Positions 37,171 to 47,777 are shown, numbered from the stretch's first letter. The stretch: 64,000 nucleotides of DNA from Pseudoalteromonas carrageenovora IAM 12662 (GCF_900239935.1 NZ_LT965928.1:358945-422944), one strand, 5' to 3'. The notes: generated by a model from the sequence alone, not told the origin. Program-made: numbers and translations.

Positions 37171-38538
37171 ATGACCGCATCTTCACTTAATTCACGAGAA
37201 AAACGCGCCGCTGTATCGCTGGCGAGTGTGTTTGCATTTAGAATGCTCGGCTTGTTTATGCTGATGCCTGTATTGGCTATTTATGGCCAATCGCTTGATG
37301 GTTTTTCGCCTATGTGGATAGGTTTTGCAATTGGCGCTTATGGTTTAACCCAAGCAGTACTGCAAATACCTATGGGGCGTTTGTCTGATAAAATTGGCCG
37401 TAAAAAAGTAATTGTTGGTGGCTTAGTTGTGTTTGCGCTGGGTTCTGTTATTGCTGCACTTGCCGAATCTATTCAAATGGTTACTGTTGGCCGAGCGCTG
37501 CAAGGTATGGGAGCAATAGCCAGTGCATTACTTGCTTTTGCCAGCGACTTAAGCCGCGACGAACAACGCCCTAAAGTAATGGCTGTGATTGGTATGAGCA
37601 TAGGCATGAGCTTTGCCTTTGCGATGTTATTAGGCCCAATTGTTGCAGCGTCGTGGGGTGTGGCAGGCGTATTCTGGTTAACAGCAATACTCGCTGTGTT
37701 TGGTATTGGTATTATTTTATTTTTAGTGCCCAATGCCGTAAATAAAGCCCCCAAAGGTGATACTTTGGCAAGCTTTAGCGACATTAAAAAACTTATTAAG
37801 CATCCACAGTTATCGCGTTTAAATGCAGGTGTGTTGCTGCTACATTTAACGCTAACTACTATTTTTGTGGTACTGCCGAGTCAGCTAATAAAAGATGGCT
37901 TAGTGGCAAATCACCACTGGTATTTATATATTCCGGTACTGCTATTAGCGTTTATTTTAATGGTCCCAATTATGATTGTTGCCATTAAAAAAGAAAAAGA
38001 AAAACAAGCGTTTATTGGCTCAGTAGCCCTGCTTTCTATTAGTATGCTTGCTATGTCTATTTGGGTAAATAGTGTGGTCGGTATTGCCATTTGTATGTTG
38101 CTTTATTTTGTAGCTTTTAATTTTTTAGAAGCCACTATGCCTGCGCTTGTATCGCGAATTGCCCCAGCTAGCCAAAAAGGTTCGGCGATGGGCGGGTATT
38201 CGTCTAGCCAGTTTTTAGGGGCTTTTTTAGGTGGTATTTTAGGTGGCTACGTAGCACAAACAACAAGTACGCAAGCTGTGTTTGCGGCAGCGGCACTTGT
38301 TGGGTTAATATGGCTTATTATTGCGTGGAAAATGCAAGTCCCACCGAAAAGTAAAGTTATTAGTTTAATGACCAATTTAAGTTCTGAAGAGCAAGCCCAA
38401 GCACTTGCTTCTCAGCTAGTTGCTTTACCTGGCGTAATAGAAGCAACAGTAGTACGCGACGAAAGCCGCAGCTATTTAAAGATTAATGATAAAGAATTTG
38501 ACCTAGACCAAGCACGTAAAGTAGCTGGTTTAATCTAA
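37171..38538 (+). CDS. yajR: MFS transporter YajR-like with C-terminal ferredoxin-like domain
   Basis: A 455-residue major facilitator with 12 predicted membrane segments. The family motif [16 protein letters not shown] is in the loop between helices 2 and 3. A soluble C-terminal domain (about 388-455, [20 protein letters not shown]) corresponds to the YAM domain of E. coli YajR, whose length is almost equal. Substrate is unknown. The start ATG at 37171 follows an extended -10 type box TGGTAGAAT (37123-37131). It lies 20 bp upstream of ssb, so the two are likely co-transcribed. Confidence 0.9.
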   Translation: MTASSLNSREKRAAVSLASVFAFRMLGLFMLMPVLAIYGQSLDGFSPMWIGFAIGAYGLTQAVLQIPMGRLSDKIGRKKVIVGGLVVFALGSVIAALAESIQMVTVGRALQGMGAIASALLAFASDLSRDEQRPKVMAVIGMSIGMSFAFAMLLGPIVAASWGVAGVFWLTAILAVFGIGIILFLVPNAVNKAPKGDTLASFSDIKKLIKHPQLSRLNAGVLLLHLTLTTIFVVLPSQLIKDGLVANHHWYLYIPVLLLAFILMVPIMIVAIKKEKEKQAFIGSVALLSISMLAMSIWVNSVVGIAICMLLYFVAFNFLEATMPALVSRIAPASQKGSAMGGYSSSQFLGAFLGGILGGYVAQTTSTQAVFAAAALVGLIWLIIAWKMQVPPKSKVISLMTNLSSEEQAQALASQLVALPGVIEATVVRDESRSYLKINDKEFDLDQARKVAGLI

Positions 38539-38558
38539 CGTTTATAGGAGATGGTTCC

Positions 38559-39263
38559 ATGGCACGCGGTGTGAACAAAGTAATTTTGGTTGGTAATTTA
38601 GGACAAGATCCTGAAGTTCGTTACATGCCTAATGGCAATGGTGTAGCAAATATTACCTTAGCAACGTCAGACAGCTATAAAGATAAAAACACTGGCCAAA
38701 TGGTTGATAAAACTGAATGGCACCGTGTAGTATTTTTTGGCAAACTAGCTGAAATTGTTGGTGAATACTGCCGTAAAGGTTCACAAATTTACGTAGAAGG
38801 TAAACTTCAAACACGTAAATGGACTGATCAGCAAGGCCAAGAAAAATACACAACTGAAATTGTTGTTGATGGCTTTACAGGTCAAATGCAAATGCTAGGC
38901 GCTCGCGGTGGCGATCAGCAAGGTGGTGGCTATCAAGGTAATCAAGGCGGCCAACAAGGTGGCGGTTACCAAAATAATCAGCAAGGCGGTGGCTATGGTC
39001 AAAACAACCAAGGTCAAAACAGCCAGCAAGGTGGATACGCACCACAGCAACAAGCTGCGCCAGCACAGCGTCCAGCTGCAGCAGCGCCTGCACCACAGCA
39101 AAATAACCAATATCAGCAGCCAAATAGCGGTTTTGCTCCTGGGCAAAATAGCGCACCACAGCAGCAAGGTGGTTTTGCACCTAAGCCGCAAAATGCCCCA
39201 CAAGGCGGCGCATCAAACCCAATGGAACCAACTATAGATTTTGATGACGATATTCCATTTTAG
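38559..39263 (+). CDS. ssb: Single-stranded DNA-binding protein
   Basis: A 234-residue SSB. Residues 1-110 are the OB fold, starting [21 protein letters not shown] with [14 protein letters not shown] and [15 protein letters not shown]. Residues about 116-222 form a long Gly/Gln/Asn/Pro-rich linker with repeated QQGGGYQ-like units. The protein ends in the acidic interaction tip DFDDDIPF that recruits partner proteins such as PriA. The linker is longer than in E. coli SSB (178 residues in total). AGGAG precedes the ATG. Confidence 0.97.
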   Translation: MARGVNKVILVGNLGQDPEVRYMPNGNGVANITLATSDSYKDKNTGQMVDKTEWHRVVFFGKLAEIVGEYCRKGSQIYVEGKLQTRKWTDQQGQEKYTTEIVVDGFTGQMQMLGARGGDQQGGGYQGNQGGQQGGGYQNNQQGGGYGQNNQGQNSQQGGYAPQQQAAPAQRPAAAAPAPQQNNQYQQPNSGFAPGQNSAPQQQGGFAPKPQNAPQGGASNPMEPTIDFDDDIPF

Positions 39264-39335
39264 TTTTCGTGAGTGGAAGAAGTGTAAAAATACACTTGAA
39301 AACTAGATCGAAAATCATTTCAGTTGATTTAAATA

Positions 39336-39363
39336 AAACCCAGCATCTGTGCTGGGTTTTTTA
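39336..39363 (+). terminator. ssb terminator
   Basis: AAACCCAGCA-TCTG-TGCTGGGTTTTTT is a perfect stem with a T-run about 75 nt downstream of the ssb stop. Confidence 0.92.
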
Positions 39364-39531
39364 TATGTTGAATTATCCAATTGTTGCGTCTAATTATCCT
39401 TTTGAGCAGTAAAACTGTATAACTTAACTTTAATGTTAATTAAAGGTTTTTATTTACATCTAATTTAATTGATTTCTAAATACTTAACACATACTCTTGT
39501 AAGACTTTGTATCTATTACTCTACGAGAAAC

Positions 39532-42252
39532 ATGAAAACTAATATTCTATTTTTATTTCTTGTTTTTCAATTTGTTAGCACAGCACTAAGTGCGCAGCCT
39601 CTCCCTAAAACGACGAATATTTTATTTATAAATTCAACAAATCAAACAATGCCATGGCACAAAAGTGTTGAGTCTGGACTGAGAGCTGAGTTATCACAAC
39701 GTATTGTAGACTATGAGCTTTTTGTAGAAAGTATGGATATAGGACGCTTTGATGAAATGAACCAAAAACAGTTAATGGCGGAATATCTTAAACAAAAATA
39801 TAAAAATAAACATATAGATATTATTGTTACTCAATCACCCTCTGCTGCTGAATTGGTATTGCAACTAAATGATTTTTTTACCAATGTTCCTAGAATATAT
39901 TTAGAGCCGGGCGCTCAGTTTTCTCTTCCTCTAACCACTAACGGTGCTGTAATACAGGCAAAATTAGATTATAAGCAAGCAACCGCAAATGCTGTAAATT
40001 TAATGAAGCCTAAAAAGCTGATTGTTGTTTTAGATACAAAAAATGCAATTGGTATGAGTTTTTATCGTGGATTATTCCCGGTTATTAATCGTGATTTTTC
40101 TTATTTAAATGTTGAGCAGTGGTTCGATCTACCGCTCGATAAATTACTATTAAAAGTACAAAATGCACCTTCAGACTCTATTATTTTGTTTACGCCCATT
40201 TTTAGACGTTATAAAAATAAATCGCTTAGTCCATATCAACTTGTTGAGCTATTAACGCAAAAAAGCACAGCACCTGTTTTTAGCTATTGGGAAGTACTTT
40301 TAGGCTCAGGTGTTGTTGGTGGATATGTTTTATCGGGAGATAAAATAGGTAGGCGTATTGCCGAATCAATAATTTTTTACAGTAAAAATAAAGTATTACC
40401 GAGTATTAATGGTGAGGGGCTAAGCGTATATGGATATGATTGGCGCCAATTAAAAAAATATAATATTGCGACACAAAGTTTGCCTGAAAAGTCTGTAATT
40501 TCTTATTATAAGCCTACCTATTTTGAGCAAAATAAAACCCTGATTTACACTGCTGCTTTTATCATTTTTATGCTTAGCGCATTTTTAGCTTTTGTATTGT
40601 TTTTAAATCAGCGTCGTATACAACTTTTAAAGGCGCTTGATGCAGAGAAGCAAAAACTAGAATCTCGCGTTATGCAGCGCACTGAAGAGTTATTACAGGC
40701 TAAAGAAGATGCTGAGCAGCTTACATACGCTAAGTCTGAGTTTTTAGCCAATATGAGCCATGAGATCAGAACACCAATGAGTGGCATTATAGGGTTAACT
40801 AATATTCTATTAAATAAAGACTTACCCGCAAAATATCAGCATTATTTGGATAAAATTAAATATTCTTCAGATCAGCTTCTTGTGGTGATAAACGATATTT
40901 TAGATTTTTCTAAAATTGAGTCGGGCAATATTAACCTCGAAGAATTTCCATTTTCAGTTAACGCCATAGTAGATTATATCAATACAACGTTTGAAACTAA
41001 GGCTCACAGTAAGGGCATATCATTTGATGTTGTTCTTGCTGAAAGTGTTAGCTTTGATTTAATCGGTGATGTGGTAAGAATAAACCAAGTGCTGATAAAT
41101 TTGTGCTCTAACGCGATTAAATTTACAGCTAAAGGCGGTGTTTCGGTTTTAATAGAGTCTGAGGCTGACTCATACGATCCGAAAGGTATTTACCTGCGCT
41201 TTACTGTTAAGGACTCCGGTATTGGTATAAATGAGAATAATCTTCCTAATTTATTTAAATCTTTCACCCAGGCTGACAGCTCGACCACACGAAAATTTGG
41301 CGGCACAGGTTTAGGTTTAGCTATTAGCAAACGGTTATGCCAGTCAATGGGCGGAAGTATTTCTGTAAAAAGCACAGAAAATGTAGGTAGCGAATTTACC
41401 GCTGTTATTAAAGTTAAACTGAACGAGCGGGCACTAATTGAAGATAGCCCACAACTCGCCTTTATTGATACATTTGATATATTACTTATTGATGATAATG
41501 AAGGCGATCTTAAGCTAATAAGCAACGAGCTCATTGCTATGGGGCTAGGATGTACACTGTGTTCTGATGCGAGCGATGCAATTAATAAAATTAAAGATAA
41601 TAAAGATAAATTTAAGGCAATTATTGTAGATTGGGAAATGCCTACAATGAGTAGCGAAACCTTTTTAACGCGAATTTATAATATTAACCCTCTACTTTGT
41701 AACAATATTATTGTACTTACTGCTAGTCAGGAAAATTCAATTAATGAAATAGCGGCAAAAATAGACATTAATACTATTTTGCATAAACCGGTACTGACGA
41801 GCATTCTATTCGAGGCAATACAAAGTAAGGTTGTAGGCTCAGCTAAGTTAATAAGTCCATCAAGTGAAAAATCGTTAGCAGGTATAAAAATATTAGTTGT
41901 GGAAGATAACTCTATAAACAAGCTAATAGTAACAGAGATACTACAAGCAAGTGGTTCGCAGGTTAGTTTAGTTAGTAATGGCTTAGAGTGTATTGAAACT
42001 GAGGATTTAGAGTCGTTTGATATTATTTTAATGGATATTCATATGCCTATAATGGATGGCGTTGAAGCGAGTAAAATAATTCGTAGTGATAATAATAAAG
42101 CGGTTGCTAATATGCCAATAATTGCTTTAACGGCTAACGTTATGAAAGAGGATATTACCCGCTATTTATCTATTGGCATGAACGCACATGTTGCTAAACC
42201 TATAAAAGCGCAGCAATTACGAGAAACTATAATCCGTTGCTTAAAGCAGTAA
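39532..42252 (+). CDS. Hybrid sensor histidine kinase with binding-protein-like sensor and two receiver domains
   Basis: A 906-residue membrane kinase. The signal peptide [20 protein letters not shown] is followed by a periplasmic ABC-type substrate-binding fold (about 25-330), one membrane helix (about 337-358) and a coiled coil. Then come HisKA (SHEIRTP, phospho-His about 410), HATPase_c ([21 protein letters not shown]) and two receivers (Asp about 700 in VDWEMP and about 835 in MDIHMP). The ATG at 39532 is chosen over a TTG at 39469 because it gives a clean signal peptide. No partner regulator is adjacent; the ligand is unknown. It lies 174 bp upstream of the ars genes on the same strand. 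Confidence 0.9.
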   Translation: MKTNILFLFLVFQFVSTALSAQPLPKTTNILFINSTNQTMPWHKSVESGLRAELSQRIVDYELFVESMDIGRFDEMNQKQLMAEYLKQKYKNKHIDIIVTQSPSAAELVLQLNDFFTNVPRIYLEPGAQFSLPLTTNGAVIQAKLDYKQATANAVNLMKPKKLIVVLDTKNAIGMSFYRGLFPVINRDFSYLNVEQWFDLPLDKLLLKVQNAPSDSIILFTPIFRRYKNKSLSPYQLVELLTQKSTAPVFSYWEVLLGSGVVGGYVLSGDKIGRRIAESIIFYSKNKVLPSINGEGLSVYGYDWRQLKKYNIATQSLPEKSVISYYKPTYFEQNKTLIYTAAFIIFMLSAFLAFVLFLNQRRIQLLKALDAEKQKLESRVMQRTEELLQAKEDAEQLTYAKSEFLANMSHEIRTPMSGIIGLTNILLNKDLPAKYQHYLDKIKYSSDQLLVVINDILDFSKIESGNINLEEFPFSVNAIVDYINTTFETKAHSKGISFDVVLAESVSFDLIGDVVRINQVLINLCSNAIKFTAKGGVSVLIESEADSYDPKGIYLRFTVKDSGIGINENNLPNLFKSFTQADSSTTRKFGGTGLGLAISKRLCQSMGGSISVKSTENVGSEFTAVIKVKLNERALIEDSPQLAFIDTFDILLIDDNEGDLKLISNELIAMGLGCTLCSDASDAINKIKDNKDKFKAIIVDWEMPTMSSETFLTRIYNINPLLCNNIIVLTASQENSINEIAAKIDINTILHKPVLTSILFEAIQSKVVGSAKLISPSSEKSLAGIKILVVEDNSINKLIVTEILQASGSQVSLVSNGLECIETEDLESFDIILMDIHMPIMDGVEASKIIRSDNNKAVANMPIIALTANVMKEDITRYLSIGMNAHVAKPIKAQQLRETIIRCLKQ

Positions 42253-42329
42253 TTCGTTTATTTACCTCATAAAACTCCTCTACTTAAATCTATCTGAAAA
42301 ACCTAAATCAAAATTTATAAAAATAGTGT

Positions 42330-42381
42330 TTGACTCACAAGTTTTTACATGTGAAATTTCATATATTCGTTTTTCCATATG
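42330..42381 (+). promoter_or_regulatory. Promoter and possible operator of the ars operon
   Basis: TTGACT (42330-42335), 16 bp, TGAAAT (42352-42357) is a reasonable sigma-70 promoter. Directly after it lies CATATATTCG-N5-CCATATG (42360-42381), a weak dyad of the AT-rich kind bound by ArsR/SmtB repressors. The assignment of the operator is tentative. Confidence 0.4.
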
Positions 42382-42426
42382 TTTAAGTGTTGCTACTAGG
42401 CAGCTATTAAATTTAAGAAGTGTGTC

Positions 42427-43143
42427 ATGTCATCAGAAAATAAGTTACCGAATTTAGACTTAACACAAAGTCATATCCCAGCTAGTGAGCACTTTGCGCA
42501 GAACTTCTCTGTCCATAAACCAAAAATATTACTGCTGTATGGATCGTTAAGAGCGTGCTCTTATAGCAAGTTAGTAATAGAAGAATGTGCGTGTTTGCTA
42601 ACGCATTTTGGTGCTGAGGTTAAAATTTTTAATCCTGAGGGTCTTCCACCTACTGATAGTGAAGATGAATCTAACCCTAAAGTGCAAGAGCTGCGAGATT
42701 TAATGTTGTGGTCTGAGGGGCAAGTGTGGTGCTCGCCTGAGCGCCATGGCTCAATGACGAGCATATTTAAAAATCAAATAGATTGGGTGCCTTTAAGTCT
42801 TGGTGGCGTAAGACCAACGCAAGGTAAAACACTCGCCGTATTACAGGTATGTGGTGGGTCACAATCGTTTAATGTGGTTAATCAGTTACGTATTTTAGGG
42901 CGTTGGATGCGTATGATTACCATACCTAATCAGTCATCTGTACCAAAAGCATTTTTAGAATTTGAAGAGAGTGGGCGAATGAAACCGTCTGCTTATTACA
43001 ATCGCATTGTTGATGTGATGGAAGAGTTGATGAAGTTTACTTTAATACTACGAGATCAAAAAGATTACTTTGTTGATCGTTATTCTGAACGTGTTGAATC
43101 TGCAGAAAAACTTAGTGAGCGCGTTAACCAGCGTTCTATTTAG
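42427..43143 (+). CDS. arsH: Arsenical resistance flavoprotein ArsH
   Basis: A 238-residue NADPH-dependent FMN reductase-fold protein. [12 protein letters not shown] is the FMN phosphate loop, and [20 protein letters not shown] and [21 protein letters not shown] are ArsH-specific. ArsH oxidises trivalent methylated or aromatic arsenicals and is always found in ars operons. It is the first of arsH-acr3-arsC, with 9 bp to the next gene. Confidence 0.94.
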   Translation: MSSENKLPNLDLTQSHIPASEHFAQNFSVHKPKILLLYGSLRACSYSKLVIEECACLLTHFGAEVKIFNPEGLPPTDSEDESNPKVQELRDLMLWSEGQVWCSPERHGSMTSIFKNQIDWVPLSLGGVRPTQGKTLAVLQVCGGSQSFNVVNQLRILGRWMRMITIPNQSSVPKAFLEFEESGRMKPSAYYNRIVDVMEELMKFTLILRDQKDYFVDRYSERVESAEKLSERVNQRSI

Positions 43144-43152
43144 GAGTATAAA

Positions 43153-44169
43153 ATGGGATTATTTGAACGTTATCTTTCAGTGTGGGTGGCCTTAGCTATT
43201 GCTGTTGGGATTGTAGCTGGCTCTATCATGCCAGATGCATTTAGCTTAATTGCTGGTTTTGAATATGCACATGTAAATATTGTTATAGCAGTACTTATTT
43301 GGTTGATGATTTACCCAATGATGGTGCAAATTGATTTTTCATCAATTAAAGATGTAGGTAAAAAGCCAAAAGGGTTAGTGCTCACTATTGTTATTAATTG
43401 GCTTATAAAGCCATTTACTATGGCGCTATTAGGTTGGTTATTTTTTAAAGGTATTTTTGCCGATTTTGTTGACCCACAAACGGCCACCGAATATATAGCT
43501 GGCATGATCTTACTAGGTGTAGCACCGTGTACCGCGATGGTTTTTGTGTGGAGCCAACTAACAAAAGGCGATGCTAATTACACCTTAGTACAGGTATCAA
43601 TCAACGATATCATTATGATCTTTGCCTTTGCACCAATTGCAGGGCTATTACTTGGTGTAACCGATATTACTGTACCGTGGGACACGTTGTTATTATCGGT
43701 GGTGTTGTATGTACTTATTCCCCTGGTAGCAGGTGCTATTACTCGTAAAAAGCTTGATAAAGAAGATGACCATACGCGTTTAAATCACTTTTTAAAGGTA
43801 ATGAAACCTTATTCTATTATTGGTTTGCTCGCAACGGTAGCGCTGTTGTTTGGTTTTCAATCACAAACATTAATAGATAACCCAGAAGCAATTGTCCTTA
43901 TTGCAATTCCGCTGTTAATTCAGACTTACGGTATTTTTGCTATAGCTTATATTGCAGCTAAAAAAATGGGGCTAGCTCATAACGTTGCGGCGCCGGCATG
44001 CATGATTGCCACCTCTAACTTTTTTGAGCTAGCTGTTGCGGTTGCTATCTCGTTATTTGGTTTGCACTCAGGCGCTGCTCTAGCAACCGTAGTTGGAGTG
44101 CTTGTTGAAGTGCCTGTAATGCTTAGCTTAGTGTACTTTGCTAATAAAACGCGTCACTGGTTTAACTAG
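43153..44169 (+). CDS. acr3: Arsenite efflux transporter of the ACR3 family
   Basis: A 338-residue inner-membrane carrier with about ten hydrophobic helices. It holds the family motif [19 protein letters not shown], including the conserved cysteine of ACR3 proteins, and [12 protein letters not shown] near the N-terminus. It exports arsenite using the proton gradient. AGGAG precedes the start. It differs from the ArsB family in fold and motifs, so the name arsB, though often applied, is avoided. Confidence 0.94.
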   Translation: MGLFERYLSVWVALAIAVGIVAGSIMPDAFSLIAGFEYAHVNIVIAVLIWLMIYPMMVQIDFSSIKDVGKKPKGLVLTIVINWLIKPFTMALLGWLFFKGIFADFVDPQTATEYIAGMILLGVAPCTAMVFVWSQLTKGDANYTLVQVSINDIIMIFAFAPIAGLLLGVTDITVPWDTLLLSVVLYVLIPLVAGAITRKKLDKEDDHTRLNHFLKVMKPYSIIGLLATVALLFGFQSQTLIDNPEAIVLIAIPLLIQTYGIFAIAYIAAKKMGLAHNVAAPACMIATSNFFELAVAVAISLFGLHSGAALATVVGVLVEVPVMLSLVYFANKTRHWFN

Positions 44170-44178
44170 GAGAACACT

Positions 44179-44583
44179 ATGGTTGTTATTCATCATAATC
44201 CTGATTGTGGTACCTCTCGAAATGTACTGAATATTATTAAAGCTGCAGGTTATACCCCAACGGTTATTGAGTACCTAAAAGAGGGGTGGACTAAAGCGCA
44301 ATTACTGGCTTTATTTGCAGCTACAAATTTAACACCTAAAACGGCGCTTAGAGTGAGCAAATCGCCAGCACAAGAGTTAGGTTTATTAAGCGAAGATGTG
44401 ACTGAAGAAACTATTTTAGAAGCGATGCTTGAGTATCCAATATTAGTTAATCGTCCGATTGTTTGTAGTGAAAAAGGCGTAAAATTATGTAGGCCAAGTG
44501 AAACTGTTTTAGATTTACTTGAAAAATGGCCAGAGGATGAGTTTTATAAAGAGGATGGGGAAAGGGTAATAACTACCGCTTAA
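44179..44583 (+). CDS. arsC: Arsenate reductase, glutaredoxin-dependent
   Basis: A 134-residue ArsC of the E. coli plasmid R773 type: HHNPDCGTSRN with catalytic Cys10 at the N-terminus, and NRPIVCSEKGVKLCRPSE later on with the binding arginines. It reduces arsenate to arsenite for export by ACR3, using glutaredoxin and glutathione. AGGAG lies before the ATG, 9 bp after acr3. A MITE-like element begins 14 bp downstream. Confidence 0.95.
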   Translation: MVVIHHNPDCGTSRNVLNIIKAAGYTPTVIEYLKEGWTKAQLLALFAATNLTPKTALRVSKSPAQELGLLSEDVTEETILEAMLEYPILVNRPIVCSEKGVKLCRPSETVLDLLEKWPEDEFYKEDGERVITTA

Positions 44584-44596
44584 TTATATTTCTAAC

Positions 44597-44864
44597 TAGG
44601 GTCTGTTGATCTTTGCGGATTAAAATTTTTTCAAACTAAAGGCTATTTAATCGCGGCGCGAGGTTTGTAACCTAGTGGGCTAAGTAAAAACCGAGCAACA
44701 AAGAGTAAATAGCCCCTAGGAAGAACCCTTTGGGCAGCGCCTGTTTGGCATTAATGCTACGTTATCGCCCACTTATGGGGAATAACCACACTACATAGGC
44801 TCTGCCTTGCCTAAATACCAAACAGACTGCTGAAAATTTAATCTCAAAAGATCAACAGGCCCTA
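44597..44864. mobile_element. 268-bp MITE-like element
   Basis: Terminal inverted repeats TAGGGTCTGTTGATCTTT (44597-44614) and its inverse AAAGATCAACAGGCCCTA (44847-44864) match at 17 of 18 positions. There is no reading frame. An inner pair, GGCTATTTA (44641-44649) and TAAATAGCC (44706-44714), forms a secondary stem. If the ends are taken as GGG...CCC, the flanks are TA on both sides, as for Tc1/mariner-IS630 elements; an alternative reading is a 4-bp AACT duplication. It lies between arsC and a terminator. Confidence 0.75.
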
Positions 44865-44957
44865 ACTTAAACTCTGTGTAAGAGATTTAATTTATCTGCA
44901 GTAGGCACCAGAGCTATTAAGCACAAAAGAATATACAGAGAAATCTACAAATTTTAT

Positions 44958-44984
44958 AAGGCCTCGTTTATACGGGGCTTTTTG
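44958..44984 (+). terminator. Terminator downstream of the MITE-like element
   Basis: AAGGCCTCGT-TTAT-ACGGGGCTTT pairs over ten positions with two G-T pairs and is followed by a T-run. It probably ended the ars operon before the element came between them. No gene was seen in 44865-44957. Confidence 0.7.
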
Positions 44985-45083
44985 TTTAGCGCCTGTGATA
45001 AACGTTTAAACTTGGTTTAGAGCCTTGTGCTTATGCGGATCTTGAACAACACTTTAGTTAATAATTTAACGAGTGAGTACGCC

Positions 45084-46772
45084 ATGCAACACAGCAATAT
45101 TTGGCATTTAAAACAGTTCAAAGTAATTTATTTTGCTTTTATAGGGCTTGTGCTTGTTAGTTTTAATTTTGTATTAAATGACGCTTTGCATAAAAAAATT
45201 CATACATCTGGACAGCAATTAGTTAAACAAATATATGATTTAAATTTAGCACCCTCTATAAATAATGAAGTGCTAGCAGCACTGGTAAAAAGTGAAGGGT
45301 TTATGCTTAAGCCTCAAGTGCCAGCAGAGCATTTTAAGCATTTGGTAAGCGTTGAGCATGACGTATTTACTTATAAAACATTAAGTTTAAGCTTTTATCA
45401 TTACTCAACTTGGGTAAAGCAAGGCTACTTATTTGTTTTATTAAACTTAGTTATTATAGGCGCTGCTTGTTGGTTTTATTGTTGGTGGAGCTTATTAAAA
45501 GAGGCACCGAAACAGGCCGTGCAAAAGGCTTTAATAAAATCACCTAAACTTATTAAACCAAAACACAAAGAAGTAGGGGTAACCAAGCAAGTAAAAAGCT
45601 GTGAATTAAGTTCTTTATATGGGGTGAGCTTAGCGTCTCACAGTTTATTTATACTCATTGAATGCACCTGTAACTTTGACAAAAATACAGATAAAGAAGC
45701 CAGCTTCAAAGTTGCCATTATTAAAAACTTTACCGAGCTTAAAAGTGTATCGGTTGAATTACTAAACTCTCATTATTTAGCTGTTACATTACAAAATGTA
45801 CCTGTTACGCAGTTAGATCGCTACGTTCAAAAACTTCATAAAACTGTATTTTTGCTTTGTCGTAATCATCAAAATACAATTACCCGTAAAAATATTAAAG
45901 TAGGATCGTGTAATTACCGTATAGGTGCAGACCAAATTACAGTTTATCAGTTGGCAAAATCGGCACTCACATTATCTCAAAGTAGTTTGTTGCAGCATTG
46001 CCATCGCTTTCCTTTAAATCACAGCCAAGAAAAACTACTCTCTAGTGAGCAAGTTATTGAAAATGTGAAAAAGAATAAATTTATATTATTTTTTCAACCT
46101 CTTTTTGAGCTCTCCACTGGCGATATATTACAGCATGAAGCGCTTATGAGAGTTCGCCATAGCCAACATGGCCTGTTAGCTGCACGTTATTTTATTAATC
46201 AGGTTTATAGTAATCAGGACGCTTTAATATTAGATAAAGCGGTAATAGGCCAAGTTAAAAAACTAATTTTAAGTGAGGCATCGGCGTTAACCGTGAGTAT
46301 TAATTTGCATCCTAATAATTGGTTTAATAATGAATTTTGGGAGTGGTTACCCAGTCAGCTTGCTGAGTTAAAGTTAAACGCAAAATTACAATTTGAGATA
46401 AGTGAAGCTGATTTTTTTGCCCATAGAGATTCGATGGCAAAGCCATTAAATATAATTAGACAAAGCAACTCACAGCTTGTGATTGATAATGTGCAAAGTA
46501 GCGAAAAAATAGCTGCATTAGTGGAGCATAGCGAAGTTTGTGCAATTAAATTGTCGTATGAGTTGGTGCATTTATTAAATGAAAAAACGCATAACCAAAA
46601 ACAAATAACAAAAATAGTAGAGTCTGCTCGCTATTTAAATTTACCCGTATTTGCAGTGGGTGTAGAAACTCAAAAAGAGTTATTTATGCTCGCAAAGCTA
46701 GGCGTTGTGGGAGCCCAAGGGTTTTATTTTTCAGAGCCCCTGCAAGAGTTTACGCAAGCAGTATTTCACTAA
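45084..46772 (+). CDS. csrD: Degenerate EAL-domain membrane protein, CsrD/MshH type
   Basis: A protein of about 562 residues with two membrane helices (about 13-33 and 116-136 from this start), a degenerate GGDEF-like middle region without the GGDEF motif, and a C-terminal EAL domain. The EAL signature is kept (HEALMR). However, FEISEAD, IDNVQSS in place of DDFGxG, and IKLSYEL in place of KID indicate loss of catalytic metal ligands. Such a protein at the head of MSHA genes is CsrD/MshH, which promotes decay of CsrB-type small RNAs. The start is uncertain: ATGs at 45033 and 45084, the latter with GAG at 6 nt spacing. Confidence 0.75.
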   Translation: MQHSNIWHLKQFKVIYFAFIGLVLVSFNFVLNDALHKKIHTSGQQLVKQIYDLNLAPSINNEVLAALVKSEGFMLKPQVPAEHFKHLVSVEHDVFTYKTLSLSFYHYSTWVKQGYLFVLLNLVIIGAACWFYCWWSLLKEAPKQAVQKALIKSPKLIKPKHKEVGVTKQVKSCELSSLYGVSLASHSLFILIECTCNFDKNTDKEASFKVAIIKNFTELKSVSVELLNSHYLAVTLQNVPVTQLDRYVQKLHKTVFLLCRNHQNTITRKNIKVGSCNYRIGADQITVYQLAKSALTLSQSSLLQHCHRFPLNHSQEKLLSSEQVIENVKKNKFILFFQPLFELSTGDILQHEALMRVRHSQHGLLAARYFINQVYSNQDALILDKAVIGQVKKLILSEASALTVSINLHPNNWFNNEFWEWLPSQLAELKLNAKLQFEISEADFFAHRDSMAKPLNIIRQSNSQLVIDNVQSSEKIAALVEHSEVCAIKLSYELVHLLNEKTHNQKQITKIVESARYLNLPVFAVGVETQKELFMLAKLGVVGAQGFYFSEPLQEFTQAVFH

Positions 46773-46792
46773 GACGTGTTTATATTATGAGG

Positions 46793-47701
46793 TTAAATTA
46801 ACCCTCTGTATTTTAGGCCATTTAATCCTTGTAACCCGCCTGTATGCACAGCAATTATTTTACTTCCTGGAGCAAAGTAATCTTGCTCAATAAGTTGCCA
46901 CAGCGCATACATCATCTTTCCGCTGTAAATTGGTTCTAGCGGGAGGTTGTAGGTATGTTCCATATTTTGACAAAATGCCCAAAGCTCTGATGAAAACTTA
47001 CCATATCCACCATCATGATGGTCTGTTAGCAACTGCCAATTATTTTGATTTTTGGCCTTATTACTAAGTTTTTTTATATCATTAACTAAGTATTCGGCTT
47101 GTTTTAATACAGCTATACCAATGACTTGTGTGCTTAGCTTGCTCCCTTCAATTAACCCCGCAAGTGTGCCACCACTCCCTGTGGGGCAAATTAAGTAATC
47201 ATGTGCAGGTAAGCTGTCTACTAATTCTTTACACCCTAATAATGCGTGTTCGTTAGTACCCCCTTCGGGAAGTATAAAAGCATTAGGAAATCGAGCTTGT
47301 AGCTTTGCTATGTATTGCTCATCTTGGCGCAGCCTATACTCCATCCGGTTAACAACATGAAGCTGCATACCGCATTGCTTAGCAAATTGAATTGTTGGGT
47401 TATTATCGTCAAGTTCTGGGCCGCGAATAATTGCGTGGGTTTTAATATTAAATTCTTTTGTGGCAGCAGCACAGGCATGAATATGATTTGAAAAAGCACC
47501 GCCAAAAGTAAGTAATTCTGTTTTATTGAGTTTACGCATATGGGCTAAATTATATTTTAATTTTCGCCATTTATTGCCACTTATTAGCGGGTGCAGCAAA
47601 TCATCGCGTTTAACACCTAAATAAATGTTTCTCTTTTTTAGAAACGGACTGTTTATCTGTTGAATATAGTTATTTTCATTTATTTCGAATGGTTTAGGCA
47701 T
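46793..47701 (-). CDS. PLP-dependent enzyme of the ACC deaminase / D-cysteine desulfhydrase family
   Basis: A 302-residue fold-type II PLP enzyme. The lysine for the cofactor is in ISGNKWRKLKYNL (Lys44). FGGAFSNHIHACAAA is the substrate loop and CPTGSGGTLAGL binds the phosphate. The family includes ACC deaminase and D-cysteine desulfhydrase; which reaction applies is not clear. It sits in reverse orientation inside the MSHA locus between the csrD-like gene and mshI. Confidence 0.85.
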   Translation of the reverse strand: MPKPFEINENNYIQQINSPFLKKRNIYLGVKRDDLLHPLISGNKWRKLKYNLAHMRKLNKTELLTFGGAFSNHIHACAAATKEFNIKTHAIIRGPELDDNNPTIQFAKQCGMQLHVVNRMEYRLRQDEQYIAKLQARFPNAFILPEGGTNEHALLGCKELVDSLPAHDYLICPTGSGGTLAGLIEGSKLSTQVIGIAVLKQAEYLVNDIKKLSNKAKNQNNWQLLTDHHDGGYGKFSSELWAFCQNMEHTYNLPLEPIYSGKMMYALWQLIEQDYFAPGSKIIAVHTGGLQGLNGLKYRGLI

Positions 47702-47777
47702 TTTTATTTGTTTTCAATTTGCAAAATAAAATATGTGTACGACACTTATTTTATATCTAATTAACAATAGTAGCTAT

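Noticed and set aside
38875..39237. Long open frames on both strands inside ssb
   Set aside because: They arise from the repetitive Gln/Gly codons of the SSB linker read in other frames; their products are low-complexity and the ssb frame is certain.
44865..44984. Small RNA gene ending at the 44958 terminator
   Set aside because: There is a terminator but no convincing promoter; the terminator more simply belongs to the ars operon displaced by the MITE-like element.
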